Source of the DNA: DATCLS01 sp036563805
Lineage (GTDB): Bacteria; Actinomycetota; Acidimicrobiia; Acidimicrobiales; VFJN01
DNA length: 64,000 nt
Direction of reading: 5' to 3'
Assembly (NCBI GenBank): GCA_036563805.1
Contig: DATCLS010000093.1
Span: forward strand, 1-64,000
Position numbers and translations under genes: made by a program. Positions 45,530-55,438 of the stretch are shown here, in pieces (position 1 is the first letter of the stretch; each line of letters starts with the position of its first letter). The notes below the pieces were generated by a model. The model saw only the letters and a program-made list of their open reading frames with translations. It did no database searches and was not told the DNA's origin.

Positions 45530-45639
45530 CGCGGCGCCGGGCTGCCGGGGCGGCATGCGCCCGGTAAGCCGGCGAGTCCCGGCGGGACCGCGACGACCGG
45601 GCCCACCCGGGAGACCGGCGCGACCGGCGCCCGCCGGCC

Positions 45640-47172
45640 TCAGCCGCCCGCGTACCGCTCCAGCGATTCGGTCACCTCGTGCTCGGCCGAGCTGAGCGAC
45701 GACTCGATGTCGGCGCCGTCGAGCAGGATCGCCTCCAGCGCCCGCTGCAGCTCCTCGCTGAAGTCGACGTAGGGGCCGATGAGCGGGCCGGGCTGGTCGG
45801 GGGGCGCGGCCGCCAGCTGCTCGAAGCCGGTGTGGAGCAGGATGCCGCCCACGTCGTCGCGCCAGAACCGCTCGATGCTGGGGTCCTCGGCGACGTCCCG
45901 GACGATGGGCAGGTAGGCGCCCACGGTGGTCCACTCGCGGGCGTTCTCCGGCTCGAGCATGAACCGGAGGAACCGCCACGACGCCGCTTGCTGGGCCGGG
46001 CTCGACGAGTTGAGGATGAAGAACGACCCGCCACCGGGCAGGACCTGGCCCGGCTCCTCGATGCCCGGGAACGGGGCGGTGCCGGGGATGATCCCCTCGA
46101 GGTTGACCTGCGACGAGTCGATCCGCGACTGCCGGGCCAGCTCGGGCGAGATGTCGCCGCCGACCGCGGCGGCGATCGTGAGCGACGCCGTCGACGTCTC
46201 GATCAGCATCGACGACTGCTGCTGGGCCAGCGCCAGGTAGTGGTTGATGCCGCCCTCGGTGGCCGAATAGAGGTTCAGCAGGCCCTCGCGGTTCATGCGG
46301 TCGAGGAACTCCATGAGCTCCCGCGCCTCGGGCGTGTCGAACGTGGCCTCGGTCGGCTGGCCGTCGCGCCCGTTGCCCTCGTTCACCATCTCGACGCCGA
46401 TGGCGTTGAGCCAGTTCTTCACGTACGAGGCGCTGAGGCGGAGCACGAACGGCTGGTCGGACACGCCGGCGTCGCGGATGGCCCGGGCCTGCTCGTAGAG
46501 CTCGTCGAGCGTGCGGGGCGGGCGGTCGGGGTCGAGGCCGGCCCGCACCCAGTGCGACTTGTTGTAGTAGAGGACCGGCGTCGACACGTTGGCGTAGCCG
46601 GGCACGAACTGGCCGTCGACGCTGTAGCTCGAGCGGACCACCGGCGCGATCTGGTCGAGGTCGTAGCCGTCGGCCTCCATGCACACCTGGGCGGGCAGCA
46701 CGTTGCCGCTGTCGACCATCGACGCCGTGTAGGTGTCCTCGGTGTAGACGATCTCAGGGAGCTGCCCCTGGTCGGACGACGCCGCGCTCTGATACTTGCG
46801 GTAGACCTCCTGGTAGGAGGCGCCCTGGTTGCTGACGCGGACCTCGATGGCGTCCTGGCTGGCGTTGAACCGCTCGGCCATCGTCCGCATGGTCTCCTCG
46901 GTGGCGCCGGCGATGCCGCCGTACCAGAGCGTGATCCGCACCGGGCCGTCCGCCCGGTCCAGGGCCTCGAGCGGGCACTCGTCGGTGTTGCCGGCGGCCC
47001 CCGTCGTCGGCGGCCGGCTGCACGCCGCCGACGCCACCAGCGCCGCCGCGGCCAGGACCCCGGCGCCGACCCGCCGACGGACGACCCGGCGCCGGACCGC
47101 CCGCCTGCCGGCCATCCGCGCCGCCGGCGCCCGGCCCACCCGCTCCACGACCATCCGCCGGACGGCTCTCAT
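45640..47172 (-). CDS. Extracellular solute-binding lipoprotein of a sugar-type ABC importer (UgpB/MalE-like)
   Basis: The 510-residue protein captures the substrate outside the cell. A basic N-terminus and hydrophobic core end in the lipobox ALVASAAC, predicting a lipid-anchored Cys. The mature part has family-1 binding-protein features: RITLWYGGIAGATEETM, AERFNASQDAIEVRV, PEIVYTED and PVLYYNKSHWVRAGLDPDRP. Closest in style to glycerol-3-phosphate or oligosaccharide binders; the ligand is unknown. Last gene of the importer operon; its ATG overlaps the permease stop (ATGA). Confidence 0.93.
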   Translation of the reverse strand: MRAVRRMVVERVGRAPAARMAGRRAVRRRVVRRRVGAGVLAAAALVASAACSRPPTTGAAGNTDECPLEALDRADGPVRITLWYGGIAGATEETMRTMAERFNASQDAIEVRVSNQGASYQEVYRKYQSAASSDQGQLPEIVYTEDTYTASMVDSGNVLPAQVCMEADGYDLDQIAPVVRSSYSVDGQFVPGYANVSTPVLYYNKSHWVRAGLDPDRPPRTLDELYEQARAIRDAGVSDQPFVLRLSASYVKNWLNAIGVEMVNEGNGRDGQPTEATFDTPEARELMEFLDRMNREGLLNLYSATEGGINHYLALAQQQSSMLIETSTASLTIAAAVGGDISPELARQSRIDSSQVNLEGIIPGTAPFPGIEEPGQVLPGGGSFFILNSSSPAQQAASWRFLRFMLEPENAREWTTVGAYLPIVRDVAEDPSIERFWRDDVGGILLHTGFEQLAAAPPDQPGPLIGPYVDFSEELQRALEAILLDGADIESSLSSAEHEVTESLERYAGG

Positions 47173-48461
47173 CCCTTCACCGCCCCGGCGGTGAGGCCCC
47201 GGATGATCTGGCGCTGGAAGGCGACCAGCACGATGGCCACCGGCACGGCCACGATGAGGGCGGCGGCGATGCCCTCGTTGGCGTTGGCGATCTCGGTGCC
47301 CACGATGCTCCGCAGGCGGATCTGCGCCGTCTGGAACTCGGTGTCGTCGATCACCGCCTGGGGCCACAGGTACTGGTTCCAGGCCCCGATCGCCGAGATG
47401 ACCGTGAACGAGGCGATGACCGGCCGGGTCAGCGGCACGGCGAAGCGCCACAGGAAGTCGAGGTGGCCGTAGCCGTCGAGCTTGGTGGCGTCGTGGATCT
47501 CCGACGGCAGGCCCCGGAACCCCTGGCGGATCAGGAACGTGCCGAAGGCCGTGGCCGCGAACGGCAGCACCAGCGCCTGGTTGCTGTTGATCCAGCCCAG
47601 GTCGCGGATGGTCTGGACGTTGCCGAGCAGCGTGACCTCCAGCGGCAGCAGCAGCGTCCCCATGAAGAACGCGAACACCAGGCCCTTGGCCGGAAAGCGC
47701 AGGAAGGCGAAGGCGTAGGCGGCCAGCACCGACGTGACCACCTGCGCCACCGTGATGAGCACGGTGATGGTGAGGCTGCGGACGAGCGGCGCGCCCAGGT
47801 CGCCGTCGTCCCAGGCCCGGGTCCAGACCTCGGCCCCCACCGTGATGGTCACGATCGCAACGGTCGCCACGCCGGTGAGCGCGGCCAGCACCAGCGAGGC
47901 CCACAGCCGTCGGCCCCGCTCGACCAGGCCGACGAGCTGGGTGGCAGTCACCCCGACGACGGCGGCGAACCACCACCACGACGTGTTCGGCGACCGCTCG
48001 AACAGCGCCCGGAACAGGGCGCTGGTGAGCCCGGCCACCGCCACCACGCCGAGCACGACCGCGGCCAGGCGCCGGGGCGCGGCCAGCGCCCGAGGCCGCC
48101 GGACCGTGCCCCCGCCGGCCCGGAGCTGGACCCACGCCAGCGCGAACGCCACGAGTGCGGTCCGGGCCACGACCGAGAACGCCCCGCCGGTGAACCACGT
48201 GCGGTCCTTCCACGACACGTCGACCGGGTGGGGCGGCTGCCCCTGGCCCAGGTAGCTGAACGGCGGCGACAGCGCCTGGATGAGCGTGTAGAAGAGCGGC
48301 AGCAGGACGATGGCGGCCAGCGCCACCAGCAGCGCGTACTGGCCGACCAGGCTGGCCGTGCGCCGGGCCGACGACTGGCCGACGGGGGCCGGCGCGGCGC
48401 CGACCTCGCCCAGCTCGACCACGACCTCCTCGCCCGGCAGACGGAGCTCGTCAGTCGCCAT
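47169..48461 (-). CDS. ABC importer permease, MalG/UgpE type, with extra membrane insertion
   Basis: This inner-membrane permease pairs with the upstream permease. The core (about residues 215-430) has the usual helices and the EAA loop EIHDATKLDGYGHLDFLWRF that docks the ATPase. The protein is 430 residues, against about 280 for the family. The extra ~140 residues (about 85-215) lie between the first helix and the core and add three or so hydrophobic helices with W-W-W-F. Start ATG overlaps the previous gene by 11 bases. Confidence 0.92.
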   Translation of the reverse strand: MATDELRLPGEEVVVELGEVGAAPAPVGQSSARRTASLVGQYALLVALAAIVLLPLFYTLIQALSPPFSYLGQGQPPHPVDVSWKDRTWFTGGAFSVVARTALVAFALAWVQLRAGGGTVRRPRALAAPRRLAAVVLGVVAVAGLTSALFRALFERSPNTSWWWFAAVVGVTATQLVGLVERGRRLWASLVLAALTGVATVAIVTITVGAEVWTRAWDDGDLGAPLVRSLTITVLITVAQVVTSVLAAYAFAFLRFPAKGLVFAFFMGTLLLPLEVTLLGNVQTIRDLGWINSNQALVLPFAATAFGTFLIRQGFRGLPSEIHDATKLDGYGHLDFLWRFAVPLTRPVIASFTVISAIGAWNQYLWPQAVIDDTEFQTAQIRLRSIVGTEIANANEGIAAALIVAVPVAIVLVAFQRQIIRGLTAGAVKG

Positions 48462-49334
48462 AGTGGACCCTCCGCTCGAGCAGCACGAACTGCAGGGCGG
48501 TGACCACCAGCGTCACCGCGAACAGCCCCACCGAGTAGACGGCGCCGATGCCGATGTTGTCGGGCCGGTTGAGCCGGTTGATCTTGAACACCATCGTCTC
48601 GGTTGCGCCGGCCGGGTCGCCCTCGGTGAGGATGTCGATCTGGGCGAACGCCTGGAGCCCGAAGATCACGAGCACGACGACCAGGAACATGAGCACCGGC
48701 GAGATGAGCGGCAGCGTGACCCGCAGCAGCCGGCGCACGGGCCCGTAGCCGTCGAGCGTGGCCGCCTCCAGCACCTCGTCGGGGACGGCCTGGAGCCCGG
48801 CCAGCACGATGACGAACGACAGGCCCAGGTTCTGCCAGATCGACGGGATGGCCACGGCGAACATGGCCATGTCGGGGTCGTTCAGCCAGTCGACCCGGGC
48901 CACGCCCACCTCGGGGTTGAGCAGCAGGAAGAAGATGACCGAGGTGACGGCGACCGAGCTGGCCAGCGTGGACGAGAAGATGGCCTGGAACACCTTGATG
49001 CCCTTGAGCCGCCGGTGGGCGGCAACCGCCAGCAGAACGCCCAGGATCAGGCCGGCCGGCACCGTGTAGAGCACGAACTGGACGCTGTGCCACAGGCCCT
49101 CGCGGAAGTCGTCGCTGGCCAGCTGCTCGCGGTACTGGGCCAGGCCGACCGACTCCTGCACCGCCCCCTGCTGCCGGGCCTCGAACGTCCCCCAGTAGGC
49201 CAGGTTGAGGAACGGCCGGTAGAAGAAGGCGACGAAGACCGCGATCGACGGCGCGAGGAACAGCACGGCCAGCACGGTCTCCTTGAGCGAGTACCGCCGG
49301 CGCAGCCGGCTCACCAGGCCGCTCACCGGGCCGC

Positions 49335-49338
<4 letters not shown>
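48451..49338 (-). CDS. ABC importer permease, MalF/UgpA type
   Basis: The 295-residue permease has about six membrane helices and the EAA motif EVLEAATLDGYGPVRRLLRV before LPLISPVLMFLVV. Length is normal. Three in-frame GTG codons lie close together; the first, at 49338, overlaps the ATPase stop as GTGA and is preferred. Partner of the MalG-type permease downstream. Confidence 0.94.
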
Positions 49339-50444
<1,106 letters not shown>

Positions 50445-50629
50445 GAGCGACCTCCTGCCGGCCCTCCGGCCCTCGGCTATCCGTTCCACCCGCCCGGGCC
50501 CGCCGGCGCGGGCGACCACGCTGTGCAGCGTCGGTGGCCGACAGCCTGCCACACGGCGGGCCGGGAGGTGTCGGTCCCCGGGCGGCCCCTGGTCGGCGCG
50601 CCACCCGGGCGCAACCGTGGCGGCGGTCG

Positions 50630-50635
50630 TACTGT
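50630..50635 (+). promoter_or_regulatory. Possible -10 hexamer TACTGT before the DUF308 gene
   Basis: TACTGT lies 32 bases before the ATG at 50668, leaving room for an AAGGAG ribosome binding site, so this would be a leadered transcript. Confidence 0.35.
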
Positions 50636-50667
50636 GGGTGGCGTCACAAAGGCACAAGGAGCCGACC

Positions 50668-51231
50668 ATGAGCGATTTCGCGGTGGCGGACGCCCGGGCC
50701 CGGATCGCCCGGGCGACGTCGGGGTGGTGGTTGTTCCTGGCCCTCGGGGTGCTGTCGGCGGTCGTCGGGCTGCTGCTGCTCTTCGACCTGGCCGAGGCGG
50801 TGCGGGCGCTGGCGCTGTTCGTGGCGTTCGGCCTGATCGTCGAGGGCCTGGGCGAGCTGCTGGCCATGGGCCGCTACCGGACGCCGCTCAGCATGCTCGC
50901 CGGCGCCGTCCTCGTGGTCGGCGGCGTCCTGGCCGTCGCCTGGCCGGGCATCACGCTGTGGGCGCTCGCCGTCATCGCCGGCGTCGACCTGCTGATCCAC
51001 GGCGCGGCCCGCGTGGCCGGTGCCCTCGACCGGTCGTCACGCCCCGAGGGGTGGCGGTGGATCCTGGCGGGCGGCGTGGTCAGCCTCGTGGCCGGCGTGC
51101 TGGCCCTTGCCTGGCCGGCGGCGACCGTGCTCGTGCTGGCCATCGTCCTCGGCGTCCGGCTGCTGGCCTTCGGGCTGGCCGAGATCGCCTTCGCCTTCAC
51201 GCTGCGCGAGGTCCACCGGGCCGCCTTCTAG
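50668..51231 (+). CDS. HdeD-like DUF308 membrane protein
   Basis: The 187-residue protein has six short membrane helices in the HdeD/DUF308 pattern: WWLFLALGVLSAVVGLLLLF, then LAMGRYRTPLSMLAGAVLVV and PEGWRWILAGGVVSLVAGVL. HdeD helps acid resistance in enteric bacteria; the role of actinobacterial members is unknown. ATG with AAGGAG. Its last 65 codons are antisense to the C-terminal codons of the convergent cytochrome-b gene. Confidence 0.9.
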   Translation: MSDFAVADARARIARATSGWWLFLALGVLSAVVGLLLLFDLAEAVRALALFVAFGLIVEGLGELLAMGRYRTPLSMLAGAVLVVGGVLAVAWPGITLWALAVIAGVDLLIHGAARVAGALDRSSRPEGWRWILAGGVVSLVAGVLALAWPAATVLVLAIVLGVRLLAFGLAEIAFAFTLREVHRAAF

Positions 51232-51969
51232 TCCCGCGCCATCCGATCCCGGGAGCCCGGCGCCCGATCGGTCCGACGCCCCTGCCTCGTGGGGTGCCGA
51301 GGTGGGGGCGTCGGCCGGCCACAGCCGGCGGACGACGTCGGCCCGGGCCCGGCCGCCGAGGTGCATCGACCGCCACACGCCCCGGTAGCCGGGCAGCACG
51401 CCGGCGGCCACCAGGACATGGCCGATCACCATGGCCGTGAGGACGTAGGTGGCGCCGCGGTGGACCTTCACCATCGTGGCGAAGGTGGGGCCGGCGGACA
51501 CCTGGGTGAGCGCCACGCCGCTCACGATCACGGTGCCGAGGCCGCCCACGAACACGACGTTGGCCAGCCGCTGGCCGGGGTCGAAGCGGCCCTTGTGGGG
51601 CGCGAACCGCCCGGTCAGGACGGCGAGCGGCCAGCGGCGGAGCCACCGGCCGTCGCCCCGGTCGGCCCGCAGCGTCTCGCGGACGAACGTCCAGGCCGCC
51701 CGGGCGCCGAGCGTGACGCCGGCGGTCGCGATGCCGACCAGCACCCAGCCCGCCCGGCGGTGGATGTCGGTGTCCGGCGCGCCCGCGACGTCGGCCAGCA
51801 GGCTGGGCCGCCCTTCGTGGCCGGTCCGCAGCCACCAGCCCGTGATCAGCAGCACGGTGACGGTCAGGTAGATGGCGGCGTGGTACCAGCGGGTCGGGCG
51901 GTTGTAGCGGATGACCCGGGCTGGCGGCCGGCGCGCCGACGCTCTAGTACCCGTAGCCGGTGCTGCCAC
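51037..51969 (-). CDS. Cytochrome b561/formate-dehydrogenase-gamma-like membrane protein
   Basis: The 310-residue product has four membrane helices with histidines placed to bind haem: YNRPTRWYHAAIYLTVTVLL, DIHRRAGWVLVGIA, GQRLANVVFVGGLGTVIVSG and VKVHRGATYVLTAMVIGHVL. This is the layout of b-type cytochromes that pass electrons between quinone and a partner oxidoreductase. The frame has no stop until 51037, so the polar C-terminus (~75 residues) runs antisense through the end of the DUF308 gene. GTG start at 51969 overlaps the lipoprotein gene by 26 bases. No oxidoreductase partner is present except perhaps the lipoprotein. Confidence 0.82.
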   Translation of the reverse strand: MAAPATGTRASARRPPARVIRYNRPTRWYHAAIYLTVTVLLITGWWLRTGHEGRPSLLADVAGAPDTDIHRRAGWVLVGIATAGVTLGARAAWTFVRETLRADRGDGRWLRRWPLAVLTGRFAPHKGRFDPGQRLANVVFVGGLGTVIVSGVALTQVSAGPTFATMVKVHRGATYVLTAMVIGHVLVAAGVLPGYRGVWRSMHLGGRARADVVRRLWPADAPTSAPHEAGASDRSGAGLPGSDGAGLEGGPVDLAQREGEGDLGQPEGQQPDAEDDGQHEHGRRRPGKGQHAGHEADHAARQDPPPPLGA

Positions 51970-52486
51970 CGTCGCCCATGTCGGTCGTGGTTGACGGCGA
52001 GTCGGTGCCGTCGCTGCCGTCGGTGCCGGTGCCGCTGTCGCCGCCCTCGTCCTCGCCCACGGTGACGGTGATCTCGTCGCGGACGTCGGTCACGCTGTGG
52101 TCGGGGTTGGCGATCACGGCCTCGATCGTGTGCTCGCCGGGGTCGAGCGCGTCGACGGTGGCCGAGGTGCCGTACACGATGTCGTACTCGCCCTCGGCCG
52201 TGTTGCCGTCGTAGTAGAGGTGGACGTGGTGGCGCCCGGTTTCGGGCTCGCCCAGGGGGACGCTGCTGTCGAGGGCGACGTCGAACGTCCGGCCGACGGT
52301 GGCGCCGTCGGCGGGATCGGAGATCGACACGGTCATGGCGTCGCCGTCGCCGGAGGCGGTGCCGCTGCCGCCGTCGTCGTCGCCGCAGGCCGCCCCGATC
52401 AGGGCCAGGCCCGCGATCAGGGCCAGCGCGGCGCGGCGGCGGGTCCTCCGGTGTGTCGGGCGGTGGGTCGGTGATGCTTGGGCCAT
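51944..52486 (-). CDS. Lipoprotein with Ig-like, His-rich (DUF4399-like) domain
   Basis: The 180-residue protein has a basic start, a hydrophobic core and the lipobox ALIGAAC, then a D-D-D-G-G-S-G linker. The folded part has VSISDPADGATVGRTFDVAL and the His cluster GRHHVHLYYDG, resembling DUF4399-type domains, and ends in a Thr/Asp/Gly-rich tail. The His cluster could bind a metal or haem group. Co-transcribed with the cytochrome-b gene and divergent from the sigma factor. Function unknown. Confidence 0.78.
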   Translation of the reverse strand: MAQASPTHRPTHRRTRRRAALALIAGLALIGAACGDDDGGSGTASGDGDAMTVSISDPADGATVGRTFDVALDSSVPLGEPETGRHHVHLYYDGNTAEGEYDIVYGTSATVDALDPGEHTIEAVIANPDHSVTDVRDEITVTVGEDEGGDSGTGTDGSDGTDSPSTTTDMGDGGSTGYGY

Positions 52487-52589
52487 GCCCGTCCTACCGC
52501 GCCGGGCCCGGCGCGGATCTCCGGGCGGGCCGGGAGCGGGCCACGAGCCGTCGAGAGATCCGTCCGGCGCCCACGACGGTAAGGAACGT

Positions 52590-53141
52590 GTGTGGACCGT
52601 GTCGGACGAGGCGCTGTTCGCCGGCTACGCGGCCGGCGACCCGCAGGCCGCGGCCGTGTTCGTCCAGCGGTTCGAGAATCAGGTGTACGGGCTGGCCCGG
52701 GCCATGGCGGGCGCCCCGGCCGAGGCCGAGGAGATCGCCCAGGAGGCGTTCGTCCGGGCCTGGAAGTACGCGGCGAGCTTCGACGAGCGGCGGGGGTCGG
52801 TGGCGGCGTGGCTGCTGCGGGTGACCCGGAACGTGGCCCTCGACCACCTGCGCGCCCGGGGCCGGCGGGCCGAGCCGGTCGGCGAGCTGCCGGCCGACCT
52901 GATCGTCGACCCTGCGGACGTCGGGGAGACCGTGGACCGGCACGACGACGTGGCCCGGGTGGCCGGGCTGCTGCGGGGCCTGCCGGAGGCCCAGCGTGAG
53001 GCGCTCGTGGCCGTCACCCTGCTGGGCCTCACGACCCGCGAGGTGAGCGAGGCGGCGGCCGTCCCCCAGGCCACCGTCAAGACCCGCATCCGCCTGGCGC
53101 TGCGCAAGCTGCGCGACGAGCTGGGAGCGGACGCCCGATGA
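52590..53141 (+). CDS. ECF-type RNA polymerase sigma factor
   Basis: The 183-residue sigma factor has region 2 (VFVQRFENQVYGLARAM, AEEIAQEAFVRAWKYAASFD) and region 4 (LPEAQREALVAVTLLGLTTR, then ATVKTRIRLALRKLRDEL) with no region 3, as in the ECF class. Starts at GTG 52590 or 52599 differ by three residues. It is coupled by ATGA to the anti-sigma gene and lies divergent from the lipoprotein/cytochrome pair, which is a likely target. Confidence 0.94.
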   Translation: MWTVSDEALFAGYAAGDPQAAAVFVQRFENQVYGLARAMAGAPAEAEEIAQEAFVRAWKYAASFDERRGSVAAWLLRVTRNVALDHLRARGRRAEPVGELPADLIVDPADVGETVDRHDDVARVAGLLRGLPEAQREALVAVTLLGLTTREVSEAAAVPQATVKTRIRLALRKLRDELGADAR

Positions 53142-53938
53142 CGCGGGTCACGTGCGCCGAGGTGCGGGAGGCCGCGCCCGACCTGGCGCTCGGCCTCGTG
53201 ACCGGGCGCGAGCGGGCGGCCTACCTCGACCACCTCGAGCGGTGCGGACCGTGCCGCGCCGACGTGTCGGCCTTGGCCGTGACCGCCGATGACGTGCTGC
53301 TGGCCGGCCCCCGCGCCGAGCCGCCCCCGGGCTTCCGGGGCCGGGTCCTCGAGCGTCTGGGGGCGGCGGGCGCCTTCGCCGAGGCGGGGCCGGGGGCGGA
53401 TCGGCAGCCGTCGGGCGCAGGGTTTGACGCGGAGCCGGGGGCGGAGCGGCGACGGACCGGCCGGCGGGGCGGGGGGCCCGCCGGCCGTCCGCCGCGGGCC
53501 GGACGCTCGGGCCCCCGGGTGCTCGCGGCGGCTGCCGCCGTCCTCGTGGCGGTGGGCCTGGTGGCCGGCGGCCTCGCGGTCCTGGCCGGCCGGGGCGGCG
53601 ACGGCGCCGACCCGGCCACCGCCGGGGCGACGGCGGCCATGCGCACCGGCACCGGCCGGCTGGTCGGCGAGGCCACCGTCCGGGGCGACGACCCGGCCGT
53701 GGTCACGGTGGACCTCCCCGGCTGGGGTGAGCTGGTCGAGCGGTACGGCGACCCCGGCGGCCGCTACTGGCTGGCGGTCGAGCTCGACGACGGCTCCCGG
53801 ACCCTCAACCGCATCCCGCCCGACGAGTCGGCGTGGGAGGTGCCGCTGCGAGCGGCCGCGGCCGACGTCGCCGCCGTGTCGGTCGTCGACGCCGGCGGGC
53901 GGGCCTGGTGCACGGGCCGCTTCCCGGCCCCCGCCTAG
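53138..53938 (+). CDS. Zinc-binding transmembrane anti-sigma factor
   Basis: The 266-residue protein starts with an anti-sigma zinc domain (YLDHLERCGPCRADV, the H-x3-C-x2-C motif). A disordered Arg/Gly linker, one membrane helix (about residues 128-150) and an external domain resembling RskA (VVTVDLPGWGELVERYG, YWLAVELDDGSRTLN) follow. It should hold the upstream sigma factor at the membrane until an outside signal releases it. Confidence 0.9.
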   Translation: MTRVTCAEVREAAPDLALGLVTGRERAAYLDHLERCGPCRADVSALAVTADDVLLAGPRAEPPPGFRGRVLERLGAAGAFAEAGPGADRQPSGAGFDAEPGAERRRTGRRGGGPAGRPPRAGRSGPRVLAAAAAVLVAVGLVAGGLAVLAGRGGDGADPATAGATAAMRTGTGRLVGEATVRGDDPAVVTVDLPGWGELVERYGDPGGRYWLAVELDDGSRTLNRIPPDESAWEVPLRAAAADVAAVSVVDAGGRAWCTGRFPAPA

Positions 53939-53970
53939 CGGTCCGGCCGCGGCCCGGCTCGACCAGCGGC

Positions 53971-54041
53971 GGGCGGTCGGCCCCCGGGGTGGGCCGTCGG
54001 GCGCCGGACCAGGGCGGTCGGCGCCCGGCCAGGGCGGTCGG
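53971..54041 (+). repeat. Four decamers GGG(C)GGTCGG spaced 20-21 bp before proA
   Basis: GGGCGGTCGG starts at 53971, 54012 and 54032, with a one-base variant (GGGCCGTCGG) at 53991. The spacing of 20, 21 and 20 bp is two helical turns, so all copies face the same side of the DNA. The array ends ~50 bp before the proA -10 hexamer. Confidence 0.6.
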
Positions 54042-54092
54042 CCGGCGGGTCGGGGCCAGGGCCAGGAGTCGGGGCCGGGCGCCAGGCGCCCG

Positions 54093-54098
54093 TACGAT
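54093..54098 (+). promoter_or_regulatory. Leaderless-type -10 hexamer TACGAT for proA
   Basis: TACGAT ends 6 bases before the ATG; transcription would start at the A of the start codon. Confidence 0.5.
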
Positions 54099-54104
54099 TG
54101 ACGC

Positions 54105-55352
54105 ATGTCCACGATCGCCGACCTCGGGCGCCGGGCCCGCACCGCCAGCCGGGCCGTGGCCACGGCCTCGACCGAGCTCAAGAACGCCGCACTGACCGCC
54201 GCCGCCGACCTGCTGGTCGAGCGCACCGACGACCTGCTGGCCGCCAACGCCGCCGACGTCGAGCGCGCCGAGGCGGCCGGCGCCTCGGCCACCGTGGTCG
54301 ACCGGCTGCGGCTGTCGCCCGAGCGCGTGGCGGGCATGGCCGGCGGCCTGCGCCAGGTGGCGGCGCTGCCCGACCCGGTCGGCGAGGTGACCGAGGGCTG
54401 GGTGCGGCCCAACGGCCTGCGCATCCACAAGGTGCGGGTGCCGCTGGGCGTGGTGGCGATCGTGTACGAGAACCGGCCCAACGTCACCAGCGACGCCTTC
54501 GGGCTGTGCCTCAAGTCGGGCAACGCCGCCTTCCTGCGGGGCTCGTCGGGGGCCATCACGTCCAACGTGGCGATCGCCGCCGTGCTGCGCGAGGCGCTGG
54601 CCAAGGCCGGCCTGCCCGAGGACGCCCTGGTGCTGGTCGAGGACACGTCCCGCGAGGCGGCCGTCGAGTTCATGCGCCAGCGCGAGACGATCGACTGCCT
54701 CATCCCCCGGGGCGGGCCGTCGCTCATCCAGTCGATCCTCGACAACGCCACCGTGCCCTACGTGATCGACGGCGACGGCAACTGCCACGTCTACGTCGAC
54801 GCCGCCGCCGACCTGGCCATGGCGGCCGACATCGTGGTCAACGCCAAGACCCAGCGCCCGTCGGTGTGCAACGCGGCCGAGACGCTCCTCGTGCACGAGG
54901 CCGTGGCCGGCGAGCTCCTGCCCGAGCTGGCCCGTCGGCTGGAGGGCGTCGAGCTGGTCGGCGACGACGCGACGCGGGCGCTGCTCGGCGCCGACCGGGT
55001 GGGGGAGGCCACCGAGGACGACTGGGCCCGCGAGTTCCTCGCCCTCCGCCTGGCCGTGCGGGTCGTGCCGTCGATCGACGCCGCCATCGAGCACGTCGCC
55101 CGCTACGGCACGGGCCACAGCGAGGCCATCGTCACCTCCGACCTGACGGCGGCCGAGCGCTTCACCCGCGAGGTCGACGCCGCCGCCGTCCTGGTCAACG
55201 CGTCGACCCGGTTCGTCGACGGCGAGGAGTTCGGCTTCGGCGCCGAGATCGGCATCTCCACCCAGAAGCTCCACGCCCGCGGCCCCATGGGGCTGCGGGA
55301 GCTGACGACCGAGAAATACGTCGTCTCCGGCGACGGGCACGTCCGCGGGTAG
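54105..55352 (+). CDS. proA: Glutamate-5-semialdehyde dehydrogenase
   Basis: ProA reduces glutamyl phosphate to the semialdehyde in proline synthesis. The 415-residue enzyme has VPLGVVAIVYENRPNVTSDA, SGNAAFLRGSS, the catalytic Cys in QRPSVCNAAETLL (C255) and EEFGFGAEIGISTQKLHARG at the end. All family positions are present. It stands alone, 23 kb from proB. ATG start with a TACGAT hexamer 6 bases upstream suggests a leaderless message. Confidence 0.97.
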   Translation: MSTIADLGRRARTASRAVATASTELKNAALTAAADLLVERTDDLLAANAADVERAEAAGASATVVDRLRLSPERVAGMAGGLRQVAALPDPVGEVTEGWVRPNGLRIHKVRVPLGVVAIVYENRPNVTSDAFGLCLKSGNAAFLRGSSGAITSNVAIAAVLREALAKAGLPEDALVLVEDTSREAAVEFMRQRETIDCLIPRGGPSLIQSILDNATVPYVIDGDGNCHVYVDAAADLAMAADIVVNAKTQRPSVCNAAETLLVHEAVAGELLPELARRLEGVELVGDDATRALLGADRVGEATEDDWAREFLALRLAVRVVPSIDAAIEHVARYGTGHSEAIVTSDLTAAERFTREVDAAAVLVNASTRFVDGEEFGFGAEIGISTQKLHARGPMGLRELTTEKYVVSGDGHVRG

Positions 55353-55438
55353 CGGCGGGTCGCGCGCCGCCGCCTGCGGCCGTCGCCGGCCGGGGCCGCC
55401 GCCGTTCCGGGTGACCGCCGCCGGGCCGCGGCCGGGCG

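Noticed and set aside
42323..45772. An 1149-codon plus-strand frame over murJ and its neighbour
   Set aside because: It mirrors the clearly conserved minus-strand MurJ and contains no recognisable domain.
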